Shown here piece by piece: positions 18,283-26,873 of a stretch of 64,000 bases of DNA. Position 1 is the first letter of the stretch. The number at the start of each line of letters is the position of its first letter. The stretch comes from Aeromonas veronii (GTDB taxonomy: Bacteria > Pseudomonadota > Gammaproteobacteria > Enterobacterales > Aeromonadaceae): contig CP101033.1 of assembly GCA_041319085.1 (NCBI GenBank), forward strand, positions 1,700,501 to 1,764,500, in the 5' to 3' direction. A model generated the notes under the pieces. The model was not told where the DNA came from. It did no database searches and saw only the letters and a program-made list of their open reading frames with translations. Position numbers and translations under genes: made by a program.

Positions 18283-19452
18283 ATGGCTCATACCCTGGTA
18301 ACCCCCAGGTACTACCAAGATTTTCAATGTATTGGCGATAAGTGTGAGGATAATTGCTGCCATGGATGGACGATTTCGATAGACAAGAAGACTTATCGTA
18401 ACTATGTCAGTCATCCGGATCCGCTGATTCAAAGCACGGCCAAGCAGCATATTGAGAAAGTGAAAAATTCAGACGCTCACTGGGGGACTATCCGTATGGA
18501 TGAGTCTGGCGTCTGCCCCTTTCTGGATGAGGTCGGACTATGCAATGTGCACAAAAAGATGGGTGCCGAGGCGCTGAGCCACACCTGTAAGACCTACCCT
18601 AGGCAACTGCAGCAATTTGGTGTCCAGCACAGGCGAAGCCTGATGCTCTCCTGCCCGGAAGTGAGCAGACAGGTACTATTGAATCCAGATGCCATGGTGG
18701 TTGATGTCACCCCATTCAAGGGGCAGGCCAAGGCTTCTACTGTACCCAGCACCATTGATACCCTGCATTCATTGAGTATCGATGTGTTGCTTACCGATGG
18801 TATGACGATAGAAGATAAACTATGGCTGATCGGTATGTTGGTGCACAGGGATGAAAGCAAGGGCTCAAACCAGGCATTTATCGAACAATTAATTCCCATG
18901 ATCAATGATGGCCAGTTGAGTGCCGCCTTCTCTCAAATTCCGTTCATTGGTAAAGTGCAGTGGTGGGCCTTGCGTACCCTGACGCATCTGTTAATACAAA
19001 ACCAGCAGCGTCGTGGCAGGGCTGTGATGCTCCGTTGTTTGAATAAAATCAATCAGGTATTAGAAGGTGAATTTTATGAGGATAAGTTACTGCTGATACA
19101 CCAAAGCTGGCACCAAAAGGTCGTGCCATTTTTGATGGAGCGTCCCCATATTCAACAGAACTATCTGCTTTATCATGTCTACCACAACCAGTTCCCAGCG
19201 GGGTATGACTCCCCACAAGTAGCCTATCAGGTTCTCATTGCGGACTATTTCTTGCTGCGCAGCTATTTATCCTTGATCGCGATGGATGAAGAACTGCTTA
19301 CCGAAAACAATGTTACAGATTTGTTTTATAGCTACCATACACTCCGCCAACACAATCCTAAATTCTTGACCGTTTTGACACAAGGCCTGCAGCAATCAGG
19401 GCTGGCCAATGATATTACGCTTTATGCTCTATTAAAGACCGGCCATGATTAA
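18283..19452 (+). CDS. fliB: Flagellin lysine-N-methylase FliB
   Basis: From ATG 18283 (GAGGACACC ahead) the protein has 389 residues. The N-terminus opens VTPRYYQDFQCIGDKCEDNC with a Cys cluster (CxxxxCxxxCC) that in FliB proteins holds an iron-sulfur cluster. More Cys follow (VCPFLDEVGLCNVH, SHTCKTYPR). Salmonella FliB methylates surface lysines of flagellin and needs SAM. Placement downstream of flagellin supports that role. The gene is AT-richer than the flagellar operon, suggesting separate acquisition. The frame opens upstream at 18250 but that extension has no ribosome binding site. Confidence 0.85.
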   Translation: MAHTLVTPRYYQDFQCIGDKCEDNCCHGWTISIDKKTYRNYVSHPDPLIQSTAKQHIEKVKNSDAHWGTIRMDESGVCPFLDEVGLCNVHKKMGAEALSHTCKTYPRQLQQFGVQHRRSLMLSCPEVSRQVLLNPDAMVVDVTPFKGQAKASTVPSTIDTLHSLSIDVLLTDGMTIEDKLWLIGMLVHRDESKGSNQAFIEQLIPMINDGQLSAAFSQIPFIGKVQWWALRTLTHLLIQNQQRRGRAVMLRCLNKINQVLEGEFYEDKLLLIHQSWHQKVVPFLMERPHIQQNYLLYHVYHNQFPAGYDSPQVAYQVLIADYFLLRSYLSLIAMDEELLTENNVTDLFYSYHTLRQHNPKFLTVLTQGLQQSGLANDITLYALLKTGHD

Positions 19453-19713
19453 TACTGGGGGAATATTTATTATGGCAATGATGCGCTACCTGCAAAATGG
19501 TGTAATAGATCAGAACCGCCGATCGCCGTCAAGCTGAGAAAAACCGGAAATGAGGTGCGCAATGACGGGGAGTTCTTCCGGTAATCGGTGGGGGTGATCC
19601 CGCCCACTACCGGCATGTCGTACAGCTGAAACTGGGTGATCCATCCCTTGTCGAGCGCCGCCGGAGCCGGTTTGGACGGGGAGGGGCGTCAGGAAAAATT
19701 CGGCAGAAATTGA
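19453..19713. other. Gap with a possible decayed minus-strand coding fragment
   Basis: No intact gene is seen. On the minus strand one frame reads LDKGWITQFQLYDMPVVGGI and continues about 45 residues without a start codon, right after a TGA. It could be the last part of a lost gene. No family was recognised. Confidence 0.25.
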
Positions 19714-19735
19714 GAGGGAGGCATTTGCCTCCCTC
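19714..19735 (-). terminator. Terminator downstream of the Asr-like gene
   Basis: GAGGGAGGC (19714-19722), ATTT loop, GCCTCCCTC (19727-19735). The stem is perfect, with only a weak T-rich tail on the minus strand. It probably ends the rstA-rstB-asr transcript. Confidence 0.6.
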
Positions 19736-19759
19736 ATTGCTATCCAGTGACCGGTTGGC

Positions 19760-19942
19760 TCACTTGGTTTTCGGTGCGACTTTGACGGCCGGGGTCTTGG
19801 CGTGGGTGGTCTTATGGTGTTTTTTCACCACCTTGGTCTGGGTCGCCTTCGGTGCAGCGGTCTTGGTCGGGGTGGCCGCCATGGTGAAACCAGAGGTGAG
19901 CGCGAAGACGGCAGCCAGGGTCAGGGGAATGATTTTTTTCAT
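19760..19942 (-). CDS. Asr-like small basic secreted protein
   Basis: The 60-residue precursor has a Sec signal peptide (MKKIIPLTLAAVFALTSGFTMA). The mature part is made almost only of Lys, Thr, Ala, Pro and His (KKHHKTTHAKTPAVKV). This composition resembles the acid-shock protein Asr of enterobacteria, which is periplasmic and induced through RstB/RstA. Here it lies 54 bases after rstB on the same strand, so it is likely in the same transcript. ATG 19942 is preferred over TTG 19948 because AAGGA sits at proper distance. Function beyond acid or envelope stress is inference. Confidence 0.65.
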   Translation of the reverse strand: MKKIIPLTLAAVFALTSGFTMAATPTKTAAPKATQTKVVKKHHKTTHAKTPAVKVAPKTK

Positions 19943-19996
19943 GTTCAATTTCCTTATTCGGGTTGATGTTATGGAGCACTCTCCATGACAGTCATC

Positions 19997-21322
19997 CTAT
20001 GACGGTTGCGGCGGCCCTTCAGTGAGCGGTTGGTGACGGTTTGTATCCAAATGTACCGGCAGGGTGAGGCAGAAGCTGGCGCCGTGGTCACTGGCCAGCA
20101 GCGCCACATCCCCCCCGTGATGACGGGCAATGCTGCGCACGATGGCCAGTCCCAGTCCGGTGCCGCCGGTGCGACGATCCCGGCTCTGATCAAGGCGCAC
20201 GAACGGTTCGAAGATCTGGGGCGCCAGCGCCGGATCGATCCCCGGCCCATCGTCGCTCACCTCCAGCAGATAGTTATCCTGCAAGCGCGAAAGCGAGAGG
20301 GTGACCCGGTTTTCGGCATAACGCAGGGCATTGCCGATCAGGTTCTCCACCGCGCGCGTCAGCAGACGCTGATCGCCGCACCAGGGCATGTGGCGTGGCG
20401 GCAGATCGAGGGAGAGCCTCTTCTCGGGGGCCAGCGCCTGCCAGTCGCCGAGATGCGCTTGTGCCCAGTGGCTGAGCTCCAGCGCGTCCCGCTGCAACGG
20501 CAGCTCCGGCCTGTCCAGCTTGGCGTAGGTGAGCATCTCTTCGATCAGGGCGTCCAGCGCTCCCAGATCCCGCTCCAGCGCCTGCTGTTCCTGCTCGGCA
20601 GGGGCAGGCTCCAGCATGGCGAGTCGATAGCGCAACCGGACCAGCGGGGTACGCAACTCGTGGGCGATGGCATCGGTCAGCTGCTTGCGGCTGGCGATCA
20701 TGGCCTGCAATTGGGTCGCCATCTGATCGAAGGTGCGCCCCACCTGGGCCAGACTGCTGCCCGGTGGCAGATTGGTTCGGCAGGAGAGATCCCCGTCTCC
20801 CACGCGACGAGCGGTCTGTTCCAACTGCTGCAGACCGCGCCAGTGGGGCCGCAGCCAGAGCAGGATAGGCAGGCCGAGGGAGAGGCCAATCAGCAACAGC
20901 AGTCCCACATCGACCCAGTGCAGTTCATGCAGGTAAGAGAGATAGGGGACGGGGCCGACAATGAGCACCCGGTCTGTATCTGGGATGCGCTGCAGGAAGG
21001 TGTCATCCTCCTCGACGATGACAATGTTGCCATCGGCCAGAAATGCCTGATCCTCGCTGGCCAGGGGCTGGCGCGCCAGCTCGCCGATCTTGAGGGGGAG
21101 GGTAAACTGGCTGCTCTGCTCGGCCAATCGATCGGGCCAGTGCTGTGGCGGGGTTCTTGCCAATTCGCCGGTCAACAGGCCAAGAGAGCCCTGCATCATT
21201 CGCTCGAGATAGCGGTCACCCGCCCGCTCGGCGGTCACCTGATAGACCATACCAACCAGCAGAATGGCAAGGATGAAGCAGCCGATCAGCAACAGATAGA
21301 ACTGGATAAAGAGACGGCGCAT
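19997..21322 (-). CDS. rstB: Two-component sensor histidine kinase RstB
   Basis: The 441-residue inner-membrane kinase matches E. coli RstB along its length. It starts RRLFIQFYLLLIGCF (TM1), has a periplasmic sensor of about 100 residues ending in FLQRIPDTDRVLIVGPVPYL, and then TM2. HAMP follows, then HisKA with the phospho-acceptor His in AIAHELRTPLVRLRYR. The ATPase has N (ENLIGNALRY), G1 (DDGPGIDP), F and G2 (GGTGLGLAI) boxes. In enterobacteria RstB responds to low pH and low Mg2+ and is under PhoP control. It follows rstA by 21 bases. Confidence 0.93.
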   Translation of the reverse strand: MRRLFIQFYLLLIGCFILAILLVGMVYQVTAERAGDRYLERMMQGSLGLLTGELARTPPQHWPDRLAEQSSQFTLPLKIGELARQPLASEDQAFLADGNIVIVEEDDTFLQRIPDTDRVLIVGPVPYLSYLHELHWVDVGLLLLIGLSLGLPILLWLRPHWRGLQQLEQTARRVGDGDLSCRTNLPPGSSLAQVGRTFDQMATQLQAMIASRKQLTDAIAHELRTPLVRLRYRLAMLEPAPAEQEQQALERDLGALDALIEEMLTYAKLDRPELPLQRDALELSHWAQAHLGDWQALAPEKRLSLDLPPRHMPWCGDQRLLTRAVENLIGNALRYAENRVTLSLSRLQDNYLLEVSDDGPGIDPALAPQIFEPFVRLDQSRDRRTGGTGLGLAIVRSIARHHGGDVALLASDHGASFCLTLPVHLDTNRHQPLTEGPPQPS

Positions 21323-21343
21323 GGCGGTGCTCCCAAAAGAGGA

Positions 21344-22054
21344 TTATTCCCAGGCGTGGGGGACGAAGAGGTAGCCTTTCTGGCGCACCGTCTTGATCCG
21401 GGTCGGGTTGTCAGGGTTATCCCCCAATTTTCGGCGCAGGCGGGAGATGGCCACATCCATGCTGCGGTCCTGACCGTCATACTCCCGGCCGCGCAGGTTG
21501 CGAAAGAGGACTTCCCGACTCAAGATTTGGCCCGCGTGGCAGGCGAGTTCCCACAACAGATCAAAGTCGGCGGTCGAGAGGGCAATGCTCTCACCATCGA
21601 GCCGCACATCTCGTCCCGGGCCATTTACCCGCAGCCGACCAAATTGCAACTGCTGGGGGGCATTAGTGGTGACGACCGGTTGTCCGGCACTCTGCTGGTG
21701 CTGGCGAAACTGAACCCGCAGGCGGGCAAGCAGCACCGGCGGCGGCGTCGTTTTGAGGATGTAATCGTTGGCACCCAGCTCCAGACTCAGGATCTGGTTC
21801 ATGTCGCTGTCCAGCGAGGTGAGCATCACGATCGGGCCGTCGAAGTGCGGGCGCAGATCCCGACAGAGGGACATGCCATCTTGTCCCGGCAACATGATAT
21901 CGAGCAGCACCAGATCGGGTTGTTCGGCCTCGACCCGGGCTAGCGCCCTGTCCCCTCGGGGCTCGAGGATCACTTCCATATCGTGGCGACCAAGCCAACT
22001 GCTGATGAGCTGACCAATCTCGGGATCATCTTCGACAAAAAGAATGCGTTGCAT
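21344..22054 (-). CDS. rstA: Two-component response regulator RstA
   Basis: The 236-residue OmpR/PhoB-type regulator has an N-terminal receiver domain (phospho-acceptor Asp in VLLDIMLPGQDG, conserved Thr and Lys in MLTSLDSD and YILKTTPPP). The C-terminal winged helix includes RSMDVAISRLRRKLGDNPDN and KTVRQKGYLFVPHAWE. It is strongly similar to E. coli RstA, which activates asr. It is the first gene of the rstA-rstB-(asr-like) unit. No RstA box was identified upstream by eye. Confidence 0.95.
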   Translation of the reverse strand: MQRILFVEDDPEIGQLISSWLGRHDMEVILEPRGDRALARVEAEQPDLVLLDIMLPGQDGMSLCRDLRPHFDGPIVMLTSLDSDMNQILSLELGANDYILKTTPPPVLLARLRVQFRQHQQSAGQPVVTTNAPQQLQFGRLRVNGPGRDVRLDGESIALSTADFDLLWELACHAGQILSREVLFRNLRGREYDGQDRSMDVAISRLRRKLGDNPDNPTRIKTVRQKGYLFVPHAWE

Positions 22055-22234
22055 AGAAAAGCTCCAACGGGAAGCAGGAGGGAAGAAGAGCGTTCAGCAT
22101 ATCAACGGCGCTTGGGAAATACAGAAAAAGAACCGGGCACGATGTGCGGGGGAGTGTGGCAGTGCGTATCGATGGGGAGGTATAAATCGTGACGAATCGG
22201 CAGAATCGCATTGATCGACCAGAGGGCTGGGGCG

Positions 22235-22780
22235 ATGGTTACGCGGATCAGGCTGGACGCGCATCAGGTTTCCTACAAACCGTTTCACAATCAGCTGCGC
22301 AAAGAGAGCTTTCCCCTGTTTATGAAAGCCCTGGTCGAGCGGGCCATCGCCTTGCGTATCGACCATCAACTCAAAGCGGCTTCCCTCGGCGCGTTCAAGC
22401 AGGTGTTACTGCACGATGGCACCTCCTTTGCGGTGCATCGGCGCCTTGCTGCTGATTTTCCCGGCCGGTTCAAGACCATCAGTCCGGCAGCTATCGAGTG
22501 CCATATGACCATGTCGCTGTCGGAGCAGAGCCCGTTGTGCATGAGTGTGTCTGCCGATACCGCAGGGGAGCGGCAATTTCTGCCTGAAGCCCACACGCTG
22601 ACCAACTGCCTGCTGCTGGCTGACGCAGGTTACATTGACAGGGCTTGGTTTGAGCAGGTGAACGACGCCGGCGGCTTTTATCTGATGCGAGGAACGCAAA
22701 GCCTGAACCCCAAGATAATCCAAGCCTGGCGCGGTGCGCCCAGGAACAACTTCGTCACCATATTGATACAGTCATTATAA
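22235..22780 (+). pseudogene. Truncated IS4-family transposase
   Basis: About 180 codons of an IS4-type DDE transposase remain. The first catalytic Asp (VLLHDGTSFAVHRRL) and the second (LLLADAGYIDRAWF) are present. The frame then leaves the transposase after MRGTQSLNPKIIQAWRGAP, so the third catalytic residue (YREK region) is missing. The N-terminal third is also shortened, and no terminal inverted repeats were found. This is a dead fragment at the left edge of the accessory region. Confidence 0.8.
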
Positions 22781-22865
22781 CGGCCAATGTTTGCATCAAC
22801 GCAAGTTTGGGTTGGCCAGGATTGCGTAGCATGGCCTCAATCGGTAACGAAATGGTCAATGGACG

Positions 22866-23090
22866 ATGACGGATCCCAAGAAATATATCTGCCCGGCCTG
22901 CGGGCAAAAGAGCGGTGTTGATATCGTCTACGGCATGCCGTCTGGGGAATTGATCGCGATGAGCGATCGCCATGAGGTTGTATTGGGGGGCTGCTGCATT
23001 GAGAACGGCTACTCGATGGAGCGGTGTTGCACCCTCTGTCAGCATGAGTGGCGCATTAAACGCAGAAAGCCGGCTGCGCAAACGGAGTAA
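22866..23090 (+). CDS. Small zinc-ribbon-like hypothetical protein
   Basis: The 74-residue protein has one CxxC pair near the start (YICPACGQKSG) and a second near the end (CCTLCQHEW), preceded by GGCC. This spacing suggests a zinc-binding fold. It is basic at the C-terminus. It stands between the IS4 fragment and the DALG-repeat gene. The family was not recognised. Confidence 0.55.
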   Translation: MTDPKKYICPACGQKSGVDIVYGMPSGELIAMSDRHEVVLGGCCIENGYSMERCCTLCQHEWRIKRRKPAAQTE

Positions 23091-23278
23091 TCCACCGTTA
23101 GCGGGGAGGGGAGTGGGTGGCTAGCGCCTGCAACCGGTATTGCTGCAATTGGCTGCAACATGCTCGCAGCAGAGCCGCGAACATCTGCCTGAAAATGGTA
23201 CATGTGCAAAACCTCAGTATCGGAGCCGGGCGGCGAACAAGGTATCCTCAACCGGGTACACATCAGAGGAAACTGGCG

Positions 23279-23761
23279 ATGGACCGCAGACAACCGCATC
23301 GATATCACGTTCACCTTGGCCGACTGTCACCGCGAGCATGGTGGCGTGGGTTTGCCCTGTTCGGCGTGTTGGGGGGCGGGTTGTTTGTCCATACCGCGCA
23401 AGCGGCCAACTGCACCTATCGCGAAGATGCCCTGGGCCAGACTCGCTATCAGTGTGATAACGGCAAGCGTGGCACCCTGCGTGAGGATGCGCTGGGGCAT
23501 ATCAGAGACTCCGGCACCGGCACCCGCTGGCGCAAAGATGCGTTGGGCAACCTCAAGGGCAGCGATGGCACCACCTATCGGCAAGATGCACTGGGTAATC
23601 TTCGTGGCAACAATGACAAAACCGGCGAGCGGGTGACGTGGCGGAAGGATAGCTTGGGCAATCTGCGCGCCTCGGATGGCACCGTGTGCCGAACCGATGC
23701 ATTGGGCCAGCTGCGCTGTAGCGGCGAGCGCACACCGCCGGGGCTGTTGCAAGGTAAATAA
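23279..23761 (+). CDS. Secreted protein with DALG tandem repeats
   Basis: From ATG 23279 (AGAGGA upstream) the product has 160 residues. An N-terminal signal-like segment (FALFGVLGGGLFVHTAQAA) is followed by about six repeats of 16-21 residues. Each holds a core D-A/S-L-G-x-L/I/T-R: EDALGQTR, EDALGHIR, KDALGNLK, QDALGNLR, KDSLGNLR, TDALGQLR. Between cores are polar, Gly-rich linkers (GSDGTTYR). Two Cys near each end could pair. It is likely exported and folds as a beta-repeat. A longer in-frame extension to 23117 lacks a ribosome binding site. Function is unknown. Confidence 0.7.
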   Translation: MDRRQPHRYHVHLGRLSPRAWWRGFALFGVLGGGLFVHTAQAANCTYREDALGQTRYQCDNGKRGTLREDALGHIRDSGTGTRWRKDALGNLKGSDGTTYRQDALGNLRGNNDKTGERVTWRKDSLGNLRASDGTVCRTDALGQLRCSGERTPPGLLQGK

Positions 23762-23846
23762 CACGGGTGCCTGGTCTGCCTTCGGGGCTGGCTTGAACAA
23801 GCCAGTCCCGTTCCACCCCGTCACGGTTGCGCACAGGGTGGCAGGA

Positions 23847-26800
23847 TTAATGGTTTGTAGTGGCAACGACCCCTTTTAACCGCGCAAAGGTGCGCATGCT
23901 GTCACTGGTGGGCAGTTCTGGATAGTCACGGTTATGAGCCTTGAGCCGATATTCGCCAGTGCTGTTTTTGGTCACTACCCGCAGCAGATACCGGTTAACG
24001 CCACTCTCGTCTTCTTGTTCAATCGCCATGATATTGCCGGTGATCGCCCCCGCGCGCTCGGGGTTGATCCACTCCAGTAACAGCAGGTCCCCATCCACAA
24101 TCGGCTGTTTGCCTCCGTTCATCGAGTTACCGCTGGCGCGGGCCAGAAAGTAGCGGGCGGGATCAAGCGGGCCCCAGACAGGGTCGATCATCATCAGTTC
24201 CCTGTCGCTGTCGTCCCCCTGTTTGAAGTGGCCGCAGGCAATTTTAAGATTGGGGAAATAGGGCAGTTGTACGCAATCCGTCTGCGGCTCTGGCGCATTG
24301 GCAGGGATGGCGGTGGGCGCTCGGGAAGTGTGTGCGGTCAAATCAATGATCTCGCCTGCGGGCTCGGCCATCGGTGCCATCACGGCAAGCGTCGCCATCG
24401 CATTGTCCGCTGTCGTCGTAGTCGTATGCGATGGCTTGCGTGCCAGATACTGAGCCATGCGCAGGTCGAGCAGCTCTTGCATCATGGGTTGCAGCAGGTC
24501 GATCTCGTCGTCGGTGAGGGCAAAATCGGCAATAAAGCGATCATCTTTAACGACAAACCAGTAGCGACGCTGCTCGCGGTCATTTTGACCGGTCGTGTGT
24601 TTGATGGGGTTGGCACGCCAGTAGCGCAGCCAGCCGGTGCTGTCAGCGGCCAGCTGTTGTTGTGCGGCAGGCAGATCCCGCGCCAACAGTGCGGGATGAC
24701 GCTCCAGCAAATAACGGGAATGGCGTGCCAGTGCAGCCAGGGTTGGTGGCTGGCGTAAGCCATCCAGCTCCAGTAAGGCTTGCAGCAAGATAATCTTGAA
24801 GCATTTGGTCAGTGGGGTGGTTTCAAGCGCCTGGTGGAGAAACGCCCGGTGTGTTTGCCATACCCCATGGCTGGCCTCATCGAGATCCTCTTCTTGCGCT
24901 ACCAGCTGGAACCAGCCGCCGATGGATTGGGTGCTGAATTCAAGGTGTTGTTGCTGCATGGCAGACCACACCTGATGGGCGGTTGGCCGATAACCCAGCG
25001 TTTCCTTAAGGTCACGATACATCTCGGGCAGGGGCGGTTTGCTGATGGCTTTTAGCCGCGCCATCATCGGTAGCAGGGCGGGATCCAGATTGATAAAGCA
25101 GCCATCGACCAGGGTAGGAACGCCTCCCTCACCACGGCGGGTAGTCAACTGCTGTTGTAGTAGCAAGGGTTTGCCAAGACAGGCTTTGTGGTTACCGACC
25201 AGATCGATCACCTGCAACCGCGCTTTACCTGAATGCAGACGCAGCCCGCGCCCCAGTTGCTGCAAGAAGACAATTTTAGATTCGGTCGGGCGCAGCATCA
25301 GCACGGTGTCGATGGCGGGCAGGTCAGTGCCTTCATTAAACAGATCGACCGAAAAAATGATGTCGATAGTGCCGGCGGCCAACTGTTGCAATACCGTGTG
25401 GCGATCCAAGGATGAGCGGGCATGGATGGCAACCGCCCGGATCCCGGCTTGGGTGAAATAATCGGCCATAAACTCGGCGTGACGCACCGAGATGCAAAAA
25501 GCCAGCGTACGTTGTTGTCTCAGGGCTTGCCAATGCCGCAAGGCATGTCGCGCTCGCCGCTGACTGGCAAACGCATGATCCAGTGCGACGGGATCAAACT
25601 GGCCGTTGCGCCACGGCAATGCGGCATAGTCGATGGTGTCATCATGGATGCCGTGATAGGTCAGCGGGACTAAGAAATGCTGGGCGATGGCGTCGGCCAG
25701 GTGGCATTCAAAGACCTGATTGTTATCGCACAGGGAGAGAATATCGGCCTGATCGGTGCGCTCCGGTGTCGCCGTCAAGCCCAGCAAAAAGCGGGGCTGG
25801 AAGTGATCCAGCAGCCGCCGGTAGGAGTCCGATGCCGCATGATGAAACTCATCGACCACGATGTAATCGAAATGATCCGGAGCAAAACGGCGCAAATGAT
25901 GGCGCTTGCCCAGCGTCTGGATCGAGGCAAACAACCAGTCAGCCTCATCGTGCTGCTGACCCTGATAAATACCGGTTTGGGCTGTGGGGCACATATGCAG
26001 GAAAGTGGCCCTGGCCTGATTCAGGATCTCTTCGCGGTGGGCCACAAACAGCAAACGGGCCGCCTGCATCTGGCGCACATCAAAGGCTGCCAGCCAGGTT
26101 TTGCCAAGGCCGGTCGCCATCACCACCAAGCCTCTTTTGTAACCTGCATGGCGGCTGGCATGCAGTGCCGCCAGCGCCTCCTGCTGCACCTGATTGGGCA
26201 TGGGTGCTTCACGCAATGCCTCGGTATCGTGCTGCTGGTCACCGGTGAGCAGCCGTAACCCGTTGAGGTCACTTTGCTGGTAGCGGGTCAGGTATTCATC
26301 GATCCAGGCGTGGGTCAACGGCACTATGCGAGGGTCCCGCGCCAGCTGCTCGACCTGTGCTACCAGCTGCTGCAGACTGGCTTTAGCCTCATCGCAGGTC
26401 TGTTTATCTACAGTGAGCGACCAGTTCCACTCCAGCGAATCATTGAGCGCAGCCGCTGAAATATTGCTTGAGCCGACAAAGGCCTGTCCACAAAGCTGCC
26501 GGTGGCCTTTTTCAGCGGGGGCTGGGCGCACAAACAGATAGGATTTAAGGTGAAAACCGCGATTGCCTCGACTCTGATAAATGTGTGCGCTGGTGTGGGT
26601 CTGATCGAGTTTGAGCAACTCGCGCAGCGCCACCGGCTCGGTGACCTCCAGATAGTCCGAGGTGATCACCCGCAAGGTGGCACCACGGGCCAAGGCTTGT
26701 TGCAGCCCATCGCGCAGCAGCCGCAACCCGCTTTGCCGGATAAACGACACACACAACTCGATTTGTGATCCTTCGCGACACTGTGCTAGCGCCTTCAGCA

Positions 26801-26873
26801 GATGAGGAAGCAGGGGATCGGTAAAATGGGGATCATCGGGGTGGCCACCCCCTACCAGTCGCAGAGGGCTCAA
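23847..26873 (-). CDS. PLD nuclease-like / SF2 helicase / LexA-like peptidase fusion protein
   Basis: The 1008-residue cytosolic protein has three parts. Residues ~1-190 resemble a phospholipase D-type nuclease domain (HxK at 108-110 in RGFHLKSYLF, GSSNIS at ~134). Residues ~225-600 are a superfamily 2 helicase/translocase: Walker A ATGLGKT ~253, DEFH 341, TATP 367, then motifs V and VI including LGRGLRLH. Residues ~880-1000 are a LexA/S24-like domain with a candidate scissile Cys-Gly (IACGHF, 880/881), catalytic Ser 917 (ASGNSMNGG) and Lys 978 (YRLKAHNRDYPEL). The start is TTG 26873, overlapping the methyltransferase stop as TTGA, so translation is coupled. A role in DNA repair or phage defence is inference. 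Confidence 0.8.
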   Translation of the reverse strand: MSPLRLVGGGHPDDPHFTDPLLPHLLKALAQCREGSQIELCVSFIRQSGLRLLRDGLQQALARGATLRVITSDYLEVTEPVALRELLKLDQTHTSAHIYQSRGNRGFHLKSYLFVRPAPAEKGHRQLCGQAFVGSSNISAAALNDSLEWNWSLTVDKQTCDEAKASLQQLVAQVEQLARDPRIVPLTHAWIDEYLTRYQQSDLNGLRLLTGDQQHDTEALREAPMPNQVQQEALAALHASRHAGYKRGLVVMATGLGKTWLAAFDVRQMQAARLLFVAHREEILNQARATFLHMCPTAQTGIYQGQQHDEADWLFASIQTLGKRHHLRRFAPDHFDYIVVDEFHHAASDSYRRLLDHFQPRFLLGLTATPERTDQADILSLCDNNQVFECHLADAIAQHFLVPLTYHGIHDDTIDYAALPWRNGQFDPVALDHAFASQRRARHALRHWQALRQQRTLAFCISVRHAEFMADYFTQAGIRAVAIHARSSLDRHTVLQQLAAGTIDIIFSVDLFNEGTDLPAIDTVLMLRPTESKIVFLQQLGRGLRLHSGKARLQVIDLVGNHKACLGKPLLLQQQLTTRRGEGGVPTLVDGCFINLDPALLPMMARLKAISKPPLPEMYRDLKETLGYRPTAHQVWSAMQQQHLEFSTQSIGGWFQLVAQEEDLDEASHGVWQTHRAFLHQALETTPLTKCFKIILLQALLELDGLRQPPTLAALARHSRYLLERHPALLARDLPAAQQQLAADSTGWLRYWRANPIKHTTGQNDREQRRYWFVVKDDRFIADFALTDDEIDLLQPMMQELLDLRMAQYLARKPSHTTTTTADNAMATLAVMAPMAEPAGEIIDLTAHTSRAPTAIPANAPEPQTDCVQLPYFPNLKIACGHFKQGDDSDRELMMIDPVWGPLDPARYFLARASGNSMNGGKQPIVDGDLLLLEWINPERAGAITGNIMAIEQEDESGVNRYLLRVVTKNSTGEYRLKAHNRDYPELPTSDSMRTFARLKGVVATTNH

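Noticed and set aside
20006..21943. 645-codon plus-strand reading frame antisense to rstB/rstA
   Set aside because: It is a shadow of GC-rich codons; the opposite strand matches RstB and RstA along their full length.
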